From the NCBI RefSeq assembly GCF_002844395.1, contig NZ_CP025197.1, positions 806,001-870,000 of the forward strand: a DNA stretch of 64,000 nt. The letters run 5' to 3'. The notes beneath the pieces are model-generated. The model had not been told where the DNA came from, searched no databases, and saw only the letters and a program-made list of their open reading frames with translations. The DNA comes from Acetivibrio saccincola (GTDB lineage: Bacteria; Bacillota; Clostridia; Acetivibrionales; Acetivibrionaceae). A program made the translations under genes and the position numbers. Shown piece by piece: positions 31,413 to 38,648 of this stretch (its first letter is position 1; each line of letters begins with the position of its first letter).

Positions 31413-31450
31413 CCTGGCTAACCTAAAAAAGACAAGCCAGGTTTTCTTTT
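31413..31450 (+). terminator. Terminator at the left edge of copy A
   Basis: CCTGGCT pairs with AGCCAGG and is followed by TTTTCTTTT. It differs in sequence from the left-edge hairpin shared by copies B, C and D, but not in position. Confidence 0.75.
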
Positions 31451-31458
31451 ATCTATGC

Positions 31459-31488
31459 TTGGCAATATGTATTACAATGTGATACAAT
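31459..31488 (+). promoter_or_regulatory. Promoter with internal dyad operator, copy A
   Basis: TTGGCA and TACAAT are spaced by 18 bases. Between and over them lies TGTATTACAATGTGATACA, of the form TGTnnnACAnTGTnnnACA. The dyad is kept in all four copies, so it is probably the operator of the ribbon-helix-helix protein. Confidence 0.65.
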
Positions 31489-31519
31489 AAAATCAACAAG
31501 AAATACAGGAGGTGCAATA

Positions 31520-31909
31520 ATGTCTACAGAAAAGGATAGTATGTTACGGGTAAGGCTTACAAAAATGCAATCGGATGAATTGGACGCGATTATTGGTGAG
31601 CTTCAAGCACAAATGCCGGAGGCAAGCGTTACTACATCAAGCATAGCAAGATACGCTCTGGAGAAGTATGTAAGCGACCATATTGCCAAGCGCGACGGTA
31701 CCAAGATTTTCATTGAAATCAGTACAGCAGATGCCACAGAAGAGGACATAAAGAATCTCTACGACCTTCTATCCAAGTTGTTTGACGAAACAAAGGAGAA
31801 TTACTCACCAATGGTTCATTACATGGTTGGAGAGATATTAGAGCCAGTGATGATGAAGATGGCAAGCCTCATGAAGCCTAAGAAACCGGAGGTGAGGGAT
31901 GGTGAGTAA
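31520..31909 (+). CDS. Ribbon-helix-helix-type regulator, copy A
   Basis: The 129-residue protein has a short strand and helices at the N-terminus (MLRVRLTKMQSDELDAII) and a second helix region (SSIARYALEKYVSDHI), as in plasmid or phage ribbon-helix-helix repressors. The C-terminal half (EEDIKNLYDLLSKLF) is helical and may oligomerise. It is the first gene of the element and lies under the dyad promoter, so autoregulation is likely. AGGAGGT precedes the ATG. Confidence 0.7.
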   Translation: MSTEKDSMLRVRLTKMQSDELDAIIGELQAQMPEASVTTSSIARYALEKYVSDHIAKRDGTKIFIEISTADATEEDIKNLYDLLSKLFDETKENYSPMVHYMVGEILEPVMMKMASLMKPKKPEVRDGE

Positions 31910-32039
31910 GAAACAGTACACAGTCCGCTGCCCTCACTGCAATCACAGGGTATTTGATGCTAATTACGCTGATGTTGAAATCAAATGCCCGGTATGCAGG
32001 AAGGTTTTTGAAGTAAAGCTGGAGAAAAAGGCGGGGTAA
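31902..32039 (+). CDS. Com-like zinc-ribbon protein, copy A
   Basis: The 45-residue protein has two CxxC knuckles (RCPHCNHRVF, KCPVCRKVFEV), the pattern of Mu Com-like or translational-regulator zinc ribbons. The GTG start overlaps the end of the preceding gene, and GGAGGTGA lies six bases upstream. It is present in all four copies with only a few substitutions. A nucleic-acid-binding role is likely but unproven. Confidence 0.75.
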   Translation: MSKKQYTVRCPHCNHRVFDANYADVEIKCPVCRKVFEVKLEKKAG

Positions 32040-32042
32040 AAA

Positions 32043-32093
32043 GTGAATAAATCTGGCACAGAGCCGCAAAGGGAGCGAATGACTCACCTATAG
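32043..32093 (+). CDS. Possible 16-codon leader peptide, copy A
   Basis: A GTG frame (VNKSGTEPQRERMTHL) ends exactly at the foot of the stem-loop. All four copies keep the frame, with two substitutions in copy C. The ribosome binding site (GGCGGGG) is weak. It may instead be part of a structured leader. Confidence 0.3.
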   Translation: MNKSGTEPQRERMTHL

Positions 32094-32132
32094 AGCCTGG
32101 CAGATAGTCTTAAAAAACTATTTGTCGGGCTC
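32093..32132 (+). promoter_or_regulatory. Conserved 16-bp stem-loop before the primase gene, copy A
   Basis: GAGCCTGGCAGATAGT pairs fully with ACTATTTGTCGGGCTC, using three G-U pairs, around an A-rich loop. It lies just upstream of the primase ribosome binding site and may act as attenuator or translation control. Confidence 0.6.
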
Positions 32133-32163
32133 AATTTATTTCAGCACGACAGGAGGTGAGAAT

Positions 32164-34323
32164 TTGAAAGTGACAATGATGGACGCAGCATTAAAATACG
32201 CAGAAGCAAATATCCCAGTCATACCATTGCATTGGATTTGTGAGGATGGCTCCTGCTCCTGCAAGGAAGGGAGTAATTGTGACAGCAAAGGAAAGCATCC
32301 GCTATATACCGGCTGGTACAAGAATTCCACTGCTTATGTTGAGCAAATAAGGAAATGGTGGACGAAAACCCCCAATGCCAATATAGGCATTCCTACAGGC
32401 GAGAAGTCTGACTGGCTGGTACTTGATGTGGATGATGGCGGTGATGAAACCATATCTGCACTTGAAGCAACACATGGAAAACTTCCTGATACGGTTACCG
32501 CTGTTACCGGAGGTGGCGGTCTGCACTATATCTTCAAATACCCAGAAGGCAGGAGCATTCCTAATAAAACAAAGTTTGCACCGGGTCTTGATACCCGTTC
32601 AACAGGTGGTCTGATTGTCGTAGCTCCAAGCATTCATGTAAGCGGTAATCGGTATGAATGGATAAAGGATCATTCTCCCTTTGACAGAACCCCGGCAGAA
32701 GCTCCAGCATGGTTATTAAAGCTCATGGAAAGGGTGGAAGTATTACTTACACCCTTTGAAGGTAGCAGTAGTATAGCCGAGATTAAGGAAGGCAGCCGAA
32801 ACAGTACCCTGACAAGCCTAGCAGGAACCATGAGGGCAAGAGGAATGACAGAAGAGAGCATCTATGCAGCATTGCTTGCTGAAAACAACGCAAGGTGCAA
32901 TCCTCCGCTTGATGAAGCGGAAGTTAGAAAGATAGCGCACAGTGTCAGCCGATACCAGCCAAATCCTCCGGGGAAGAAGCATTACCACAGGACAGACAGC
33001 GGTAATGCAGAAAGGCTGCGTGACCGGTTTGGTTCAATCATAAGGTATTGTCCGGCTTTCAAATACTGGCTGGTATATGACGGCTGTTGCTGGAGGAAAG
33101 AAACCGGAGAACTTACGCAGTTTGCTATTAGAACAGCAAGAGATATGCTCACAGAAGCAAGTCGGATAGAGGATGAGGCTGCAAGAAAAGAACTGGTGCG
33201 CCATGCTATGCAGTCTGAAAACGCAGGCAGACTGAAAGCCATGATCGATGTGGCTTCAAACCTTGAAGGCTTGATAATAAACCCTGATGAGCTGGATGCA
33301 GATATATGGAAGCTGAACTGTAAAAATGGTGTGGTAGACCTAAAGACAGGAGAACTTTTCCCTCATAAGCGGGAGTACTATATGAGCAAAATCTGTCCTG
33401 TTGAATATAACCCAGAAAGCAAGGCTCCCAGATGGATTGAGTTTCTGAATACCATTACGGGAGGAAGCAACGAGCTTGTAAGATACCTTCAAAAAGCTGT
33501 AGGCTCGTCATTAAGCGGAGATATTTCAGAGCAGGCCCTATTTGTCCTTTATGGAACAGGAGCAAACGGAAAAAGCACATTTCTAAACACCATCTCTGAC
33601 CTGTTGGGAGATTATGCAAGAAACACTCCATCCGAAACCTTTATGGCTAAAAGAATAGAAGCGATAGGAAATGATATCGCAAGGCTTCAGGGAGCAAGGC
33701 TCGTTACTGCCATAGAAATAAATGAGGGACAACGGCTTTCTGAGGCATTGATTAAGAGCTTTACAGGCGGAGACAGAATCACAGCAAGGTTCCTTTATGG
33801 AGAATACTTTGATTTCCAGCCGCAGTTTACCCCATTTCTCGTAGTAAACCACAGACCTGTCATAAGAGATACCAGCCACAGTATTTGGAGACGCATTAAG
33901 CTGATTCCATTTACCGTCACCATACCCGAGGATAAAAAGGATAAGCAGCTACCAGCTAAGCTGAGAGAGGAGCTGCCTGGCATATTGTCGTGGGCAGTAG
34001 AGGGCTGCTTTCTTTGGCAGAAGGAAGGACTTGAAATGCCTGATGAAGTCAAAACAGCTACAGAAGGGTACCGGGAGGAAATGGATACTTTCTCATCGTT
34101 CATTGAGGAATGCTGCATTGTGGAGGAGGGCAGGAAAGTCTCCAATCGGAGCATCAGGTACGCTTACGAAACATGGTGCCGGGAAAATGGAGATTATCCT
34201 CTTGGTCAAAAGCTGTTCAATGCAAAAATGACGGAGCGCGGCTTTGCTGTCAAACGCAGCGGAGCCAATGGCAGCAGGGACTGGCATGGCATTGGTCTTG
34301 CGGATGAGGGGATACTTTTGTGA
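32164..34323 (+). CDS. Bifunctional primase-polymerase/SF3-like helicase, copy A
   Basis: The 719-residue replication protein starts at TTG with AGGAGGTGAG upstream. The N-terminal PrimPol domain has ANIGIPTG, WLVLDVDDGGDE and a Zn-binding segment near the start. A PriCT-1 segment follows (RNSTLTSLAGTMRARGMTEE). Then come D5_N and a P-loop helicase with Walker A YGTGANGKST and the D5 C-terminus. Such proteins replicate phages, P4-like satellites and plasmids. The C-terminal two thirds are nearly identical to copy D, while the N-terminal third differs, showing mosaicism. Confidence 0.88.
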   Translation: MKVTMMDAALKYAEANIPVIPLHWICEDGSCSCKEGSNCDSKGKHPLYTGWYKNSTAYVEQIRKWWTKTPNANIGIPTGEKSDWLVLDVDDGGDETISALEATHGKLPDTVTAVTGGGGLHYIFKYPEGRSIPNKTKFAPGLDTRSTGGLIVVAPSIHVSGNRYEWIKDHSPFDRTPAEAPAWLLKLMERVEVLLTPFEGSSSIAEIKEGSRNSTLTSLAGTMRARGMTEESIYAALLAENNARCNPPLDEAEVRKIAHSVSRYQPNPPGKKHYHRTDSGNAERLRDRFGSIIRYCPAFKYWLVYDGCCWRKETGELTQFAIRTARDMLTEASRIEDEAARKELVRHAMQSENAGRLKAMIDVASNLEGLIINPDELDADIWKLNCKNGVVDLKTGELFPHKREYYMSKICPVEYNPESKAPRWIEFLNTITGGSNELVRYLQKAVGSSLSGDISEQALFVLYGTGANGKSTFLNTISDLLGDYARNTPSETFMAKRIEAIGNDIARLQGARLVTAIEINEGQRLSEALIKSFTGGDRITARFLYGEYFDFQPQFTPFLVVNHRPVIRDTSHSIWRRIKLIPFTVTIPEDKKDKQLPAKLREELPGILSWAVEGCFLWQKEGLEMPDEVKTATEGYREEMDTFSSFIEECCIVEEGRKVSNRSIRYAYETWCRENGDYPLGQKLFNAKMTERGFAVKRSGANGSRDWHGIGLADEGILL

Positions 34324-34326
34324 TTA

Positions 34327-34440
34327 CTGACGACTGACGGTTTCTGACGTCAATTCCGTAAATTTTTATATATATTTTTTCTTATGTGAAATTTATGAAA
34401 AAAGAGTCAGTAAGAGTCAGTACGTCAGTAAAATCTCAGT
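34327..34440. other. Candidate replication origin of the element, copy A
   Basis: Three CTGACG units (34327, 34334, 34344) face three GTCAG units (34406, 34416, 34424) across an AT-rich core that includes TTTTTATATATATTTTTTC. Inverted iteron groups around an AT-rich unwinding region directly after a primase/helicase gene suggest an origin. The same layout is in copy D. The remaining bases to 34594 hold small hairpins and the capsid-gene ribosome binding site. Confidence 0.5.
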
Positions 34441-34594
34441 ACCCTGATGCAGAGGGGAGGGGGAGGTCAAATCTCTACAGTAAAGCATAAGGGCAACGGG
34501 CTGGCAGCACCGCGTAAAAAAACGCAGGTTCAAACGGGGTATTAACCCCAAACCATATTAACAAAAAAACAATTATGAAAATGGAGGTTTAAAC

Positions 34595-35701
34595 ATGAGA
34601 TTTATAGCAGATTTGGTACATGAGAAAAAGCAATTGGTGAAAAAAGCAGAAGCCATTTTGCAGGAAGCTGAAAAAGCAGGTGGAAGTTTGACGAAGGAAC
34701 AGGAGCGACAGTTTAATCGCTACACAGACAAAACAAAGAGCATTAATGAAAGCATTGATGAGGAATTATTAAATATCAGAACCTCTGAGCCAATTCTAAT
34801 TACACCACAAAAAGCTGTATCTCCTATTGAAGAATCAAAAACACCTGTAACAAAAGCCGTATCAAAATCATTCAGAGGGATGTTCTATGGAAACGAAACT
34901 GTGAGCTTAAGCAACAATGGTTTTCATTCCATGGATGAATTCCTGAGAACACTTCACTCAGGCAGAGCCGACAACAGGCTAATAAATGCCAGTATGGTGG
35001 AAGGGATACCTGAATTCGGCGGATATTCCGTACCGGAGGAATACGGAGCCTTCCTGATGGATAAATCCCTGGAGAATGAAATCATCCGTCCCAGAGCAAC
35101 AGTATGGGCAATGGGAAGTGAAACAAAGAAAGTACCAGCCTTCGATGGAGCAGACAGGACCAATCACCTATTCGGCGGTATCTCAGGAGAATGGATGGAG
35201 GAAGGGCAGACAGGCACACGAAAAACAGCCAAGCTAAGGCTGATCCAGTTAAAAGCCAAGAAGCTGGCTTGTTTCTCACAGGCATCCAATGAACTTATTG
35301 CAGATGGGATGTCCTTTGAAGAAATGTTAGCTGGAGCACTCATTAAAGGCTTGGGCTGGTACATGGACTATGCATTTATCAATGGAACCGGTGAAGGCCA
35401 GCCTCTTGGTATTATAAATGACCCGGCGCTGATTACTGTAAATAAAGAGGACTCTCAAGAACCAGCTACAATTACCTATCAGAATGTTGTCAATATGTTC
35501 TCAAGGCTTGCTCCGTCCTGTTTTACCAATGCGGTATGGCTCGCCAATCCATCGGTAATACCACAACTACTTACCATGACTATCACCATTGGTACCGGTG
35601 GCGCTCAGATACCGGTATTCAGGGAAGAGAGCGGGAAATTCACACTTCTGGGTTTTGTGTCCAAGCGAAGCAGTAAAAGACCATTAAGAAATTTGAACTA
35701 A
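34595..35701 (+). pseudogene. HK97-type major capsid protein, truncated by IS110, copy A
   Basis: The frame has 368 codons, of which the last ~16 (FVSKRSSKRP) come from the IS110 left end. The intact homologue in copy D has 437. The N-terminal ~100 residues are a charged coiled-coil delta/scaffold region (MRFIADLVHEKKQLVKKAE). The capsid fold follows (PEFGGYSVPEEYGAF, ASNELIADGMSFEEMLAG, FINGTGEGQPLGI). Loss of the last 80 residues should prevent assembly. GGAGG precedes the ATG. Confidence 0.88.
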
Positions 35702-35849
35702 GGCTCGTGATGCCTGAAATCACGTAATTTGTCACACCAGGAATAGATAGGTTGGCGTTCCCTTGCGAGGATTAAGGTTGAAGGACACTTCTTTACAAGA
35801 AATGTCCCTAATCGAATCTAACGCTCTTAAATTGAGGTTGCCGGTATGA
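35654..35849 (+). ncRNA. Candidate IS110 bridge RNA region
   Basis: IS110 elements express a bridge RNA from the non-coding left end. This segment folds into stem-loops: CGTGAT/ATCACG near 35707, and GGACA-c-TTCTT pairing with AAGAA-a-TGTCC near 35780. It is shared, as far as visible, with the second copy. Loop guide sequences were not assigned. Confidence 0.5.
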
Positions 35850-37106
35850 GTGGTGGAGACATTGGAAAAGGAGATGATAAACATTTATCATAAACGAAAT
35901 ACCTGCTTTGTTGGAATTGATATGCACAAAGATGCACATTGTGCAGTTGTTATAGATTGTTGGATGAATAAACTGGGTGAGATTAACTTTGAGAATAGAC
36001 TATCCAGATACCCTGCATTTGTTGAGGATGTTAGGAAGATTTGCGGCACAAAGGAAATTGTATTCGGACTTGAAGATACCAGAGGCTTTGGCAGAAACCT
36101 TGCTGCCTATCTGGTGGGCAGGAAGTTTGAAGTAAAGCACGTAAACCCTGCATATACAAGCGCTGTAAGGCTTGCAAACCCTATCATTTACAAGGATGAC
36201 TCCTATGATGCCTATTGTGTGGCAAGGGTGCTCAGGGATATGGTGGACACTTTGCAGGATGCCAAGCATGAGGATATATTCTGGACAATACGGCAAATGG
36301 TGAAAAGACGGGATTTGATTGTAAAAAGTAATGTGATGAACAAGAACCAGCTCCACAGCCAGCTTGCTTATAGCTACCCATCCTACAGGAAATTCTTTGC
36401 CATGATTGATTCCAAGAGTGCCTTATGTTTCTGGGAGAACTACCCGTCACCAGAGTATATATGGAACACAACACCGGAAGAAATATATCACACAATAAAG
36501 CCGGTGCATCAGGCACTTAAAATACAGCGCATTCATGAGATTATATCCATGATTGAAAGGAATGGAGACACAAGAAAGGACTATCAGCCCGAAAGAGATT
36601 TTATAGTCAGAAACATCGTAAAGGATATCAGGCACAACAAGGAGTTGATTGCCGAAATTGACGGTGAACTAAGAAAGCTGATACCTTTGACAGGCTATAA
36701 GCTACATACAATGCCGGGAATCGACCTTGTTACAGAAGCGCAGATTATATCTGAAATCGGGGATATTAACCGTTTCCCTGACTCAGACAAGCTGGCTCGG
36801 TTTATGGGCTTGGCACCGGTGCAATTCAGCTCTGCCGGAAAGGGTAAAGACCAAAGATGCAGGAATGGCAACAGGGCACTAAATGCGATATTTCACTTTC
36901 TCGCAATCCAGATGGTAGCAGTATCGGCCTCAGGAAAGCCAAGACACCCGGTATTCAGGGAGTATTTTGAGCAGAAAGTTAAAGAGGGCAAGAACAAGCC
37001 ACAGGCGCTTGTGTGCGTGGCAAGAAGACTTGTGAGGATTATTTACGGTATGATGAAAACCAGGACAGAATACAGGCCATATGAAAAGACTGATGACAAG
37101 AACTGA
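35850..37106 (+). CDS. IS110-family transposase (DEDD RuvC-like recombinase)
   Basis: The 418-residue recombinase has an N-terminal RuvC-like DEDD domain (FVGIDMHKDAH, VFGLEDTRGFGRNLA, YKDDSYDAYCVARVL), a coiled-coil middle and a Tnp_20 C-terminal domain (MPGIDLVTEAQIISEIGD, FMGLAPVQFSSAGKGK, NGNRALNAIFHFLA). The serine nucleophile is expected in the SSAGKGK region. Length and motifs are complete, so it may be active. The start is either GTG 35850 or the ATG at 35874. Confidence 0.92.
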   Translation: MVETLEKEMINIYHKRNTCFVGIDMHKDAHCAVVIDCWMNKLGEINFENRLSRYPAFVEDVRKICGTKEIVFGLEDTRGFGRNLAAYLVGRKFEVKHVNPAYTSAVRLANPIIYKDDSYDAYCVARVLRDMVDTLQDAKHEDIFWTIRQMVKRRDLIVKSNVMNKNQLHSQLAYSYPSYRKFFAMIDSKSALCFWENYPSPEYIWNTTPEEIYHTIKPVHQALKIQRIHEIISMIERNGDTRKDYQPERDFIVRNIVKDIRHNKELIAEIDGELRKLIPLTGYKLHTMPGIDLVTEAQIISEIGDINRFPDSDKLARFMGLAPVQFSSAGKGKDQRCRNGNRALNAIFHFLAIQMVAVSASGKPRHPVFREYFEQKVKEGKNKPQALVCVARRLVRIIYGMMKTRTEYRPYEKTDDKN

Positions 37107-37192
37107 TTTTATATTCTGGAAACCGAGGGTTGGAAGATAATTCTTTTTTGATTGAGATATGGTAACAGGAATTATATAATAGTTATAGTCCT

Positions 37193-37471
37193 TGTAGTGA
37201 GGGAACGCGTAAGACTAATCCTTTAGAGAATATAAAGTACACTGATAAAGTAAAAGCACAAATGAAGCAAGGCGATTACCATAGTTTCCCGGAAAGTGTA
37301 GATGCTTTTGGCGCAGATGGAAAAGTTACTCAGATAACAGGAGGAGATAATGTAGTCCGAACAAAGGTTGAAATACCAGGGAGTTACCAAGGTAAAGAAG
37401 GTATATTTGAATATATCATTGAGCCTGATGGTGTAACGTGTAATCATAGATTATTTAGACCAAATAAATAG
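37193..37471 (+). pseudogene. Headless RHS toxin tip 2
   Basis: The open frame starts at the IS110 border with CSEGTRKTNPLENIKYTDKV and continues GDYHSFPESVDAFG, IPGSYQGKEGIFEYIIEPDG. The first Cys matches the residue after HINT in the full gene. RHS, HINT and start codon are gone. The C-terminal pattern (GIFEYII) is shared with tip 4. The first Met is at 37262, without a clear ribosome binding site. It is probably not expressed. Confidence 0.7.
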
Positions 37472-37493
37472 TAAATTCAGGAAGGTGAATTGG

Positions 37494-37823
37494 ATGAATA
37501 AATATACTTGTTTGCCAAAAGAATTATTGAATGTAGGACTAAGCCTTGAGCCTATAGGTATATTTGAGATGGCTTGGAAAAGTCAAGATGCTTTAAAAGT
37601 AATAGATTTCTTAACTAGTAAAGGTTATGCAATTCTTGGCGGGGATGTTTATAAACAGGATGAAAATGGAATTGAATCAACATATGATAGCTGGTATATA
37701 AATAAGACTGTAAGTAAGAGCTTTATTGAAGAAAGTAGGATCAAGTCACACGAGTATATTAAAGAATACAGCAAGAATAATGGAGATTGTTATCTTTATA
37801 GTATTATATTTGAATCAGAATAA
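37494..37823 (+). CDS. Immunity protein for tip 2 (Imm40-like)
   Basis: The 109-residue protein starts at ATG behind GGAAGGTG. GIFEMAWKSQDALKVIDFL, ILGGDVYKQDENG and STYDSWYINKTV match the pattern of immunity protein family 40. It follows its tip by 22 bases. It may persist as orphan immunity against siblings carrying tip 2. Confidence 0.7.
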   Translation: MNKYTCLPKELLNVGLSLEPIGIFEMAWKSQDALKVIDFLTSKGYAILGGDVYKQDENGIESTYDSWYINKTVSKSFIEESRIKSHEYIKEYSKNNGDCYLYSIIFESE

Positions 37824-37897
37824 TCAGAAATAAGCCACACAGTTTCGATTAATGCCACTATAATGGTTATACATAAATAGTAAAAGATGAACAAATA

Positions 37898-37938
37898 CCC
37901 GACAAGCCAATACAACGGCAAGTCGGGTTTTCTTTTTT
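37898..37938 (+). terminator. Terminator hairpin at the left edge of copy B
   Basis: CCCGAC pairs with GTCGGG and is followed by TTTTCTTTTTT. The same hairpin begins copies C and D, so it also marks the element boundary. Confidence 0.75.
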
Positions 37939-37942
37939 ATGC

Positions 37943-37972
37943 TTGACAATGTGTACCACATTGTGGTACAAT
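37943..37972 (+). promoter_or_regulatory. Promoter with internal dyad operator, copy B
   Basis: TTGACA and TACAAT are spaced by 18 bases and enclose the near-perfect palindrome TGTACCACATTGTGGTACA. This is the most symmetrical of the four operator versions. It would also drive the primase-RHS chimera. Confidence 0.7.
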
Positions 37973-38003
37973 AAAACCAACAAGAAATACAGGAGGTGCA
38001 ATG

Positions 38004-38393
38004 ATGTCCACAGAAAAGGATAGTATGCTACGGGTAAGGCTTACACAAAGGCAGTCGGATGAATTGGACGCTATCATTAATGAGCTTCAGGCTCAGATGC
38101 CGGAGGCAAGTGTTACCACATCAAGCATAGCAAGATACGCTCTGGAGAAGTATGTGAGCGACCATATCGCCAAGCGTGACGGTACCAAGATTTTTATTGA
38201 AGTGTCTACCGCAGATGCCACAGACGAGGACATAAAAAATCTCTACGACCTTCTATCCAAGTTGTTTGACGAAACAAAGGAGAATTACTCACCAATGGTT
38301 CATTACATGGTTGGAGAGATATTAGAGCCAGTGATGATGAAGATGGCAAGCCTCATGAAGCCTAAGAAACCGGAGGTGAGGGATGGTGAGTAA
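38004..38393 (+). CDS. Ribbon-helix-helix-type regulator, copy B
   Basis: This is 129 residues and nearly identical to copy A, with few substitutions (LTQRQSDELDAIINELQ, IFIEVSTADATDE). Two ATG codons are adjacent. The second has better spacing from AGGAGGT and matches the single ATG of copy A. Confidence 0.7.
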   Translation: MSTEKDSMLRVRLTQRQSDELDAIINELQAQMPEASVTTSSIARYALEKYVSDHIAKRDGTKIFIEVSTADATDEDIKNLYDLLSKLFDETKENYSPMVHYMVGEILEPVMMKMASLMKPKKPEVRDGE

Positions 38394-38523
38394 GAAACAG
38401 TACACAGTCCGCTGCCCTCACTGCAATCACAGGGTATTTGATGCCGATTACGCTGATGTTGAAATCAAATGCCCAGTATGTAGGAAGGTTTTTGAAGTAA
38501 AGCTGGAGAAAAAGGCGGGGTAA
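38386..38523 (+). CDS. Com-like zinc-ribbon protein, copy B
   Basis: The 45-residue protein has the same two CxxC knuckles as copy A, differing at one residue (DADYADVE). It overlaps the regulator gene. GTG start. Confidence 0.7.
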   Translation: MSKKQYTVRCPHCNHRVFDADYADVEIKCPVCRKVFEVKLEKKAG

Positions 38524-38526
38524 AAA

Positions 38527-38577
38527 GTGAATAAATCTGGCACAGAGCCGCAAAGGGAGCGAATGACTCACCTATAG
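38527..38577 (+). CDS. Possible 16-codon leader peptide, copy B
   Basis: The frame and peptide are identical to copy A and end at the stem-loop. Support is only conservation between copies. Confidence 0.3.
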   Translation: MNKSGTEPQRERMTHL

Positions 38578-38615
38578 AGCCTGGCAGATAGTCTAAAAAA
38601 CTATTTGTCAGGCTC
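38577..38615 (+). promoter_or_regulatory. Conserved stem-loop before the primase gene, copy B
   Basis: Same stem as copy A, but one G-U pair has become U-A (GTCAGGCTC instead of GTCGGGCTC). The substitution keeps pairing and supports a functional RNA structure. Confidence 0.6.
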
Positions 38616-38648
38616 TTTAAATTTTCTAGCACGACAGGAGGTGAGAAT

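Larger units (their letters stand above)
31413..35653 (+). mobile_element. Satellite-like element, copy A, truncated by IS110
   Basis: Order: terminator, promoter/operator, ribbon-helix-helix gene, zinc-ribbon gene, stem-loop, primase/helicase, candidate origin, HK97 capsid gene. No integrase, terminase, portal, protease or tail gene is present. It starts directly after an immunity gene, as do copies B, C and D. The capsid gene is cut by the IS110 left end. Confidence 0.75.
35654..37192 (+). mobile_element. IS110-family insertion sequence
   Basis: One transposase gene is flanked by about 195 non-coding bases on the left and 85 on the right, without terminal inverted repeats, as in IS110. The left end is set by comparison with the copy entering at 63937 (shared from TTTGTGTCC). 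The right end is set by resumption of toxin-tip sequence at the post-HINT Cys codon. It joins a cut capsid gene to a headless tip, so DNA was lost around it. Confidence 0.8.
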
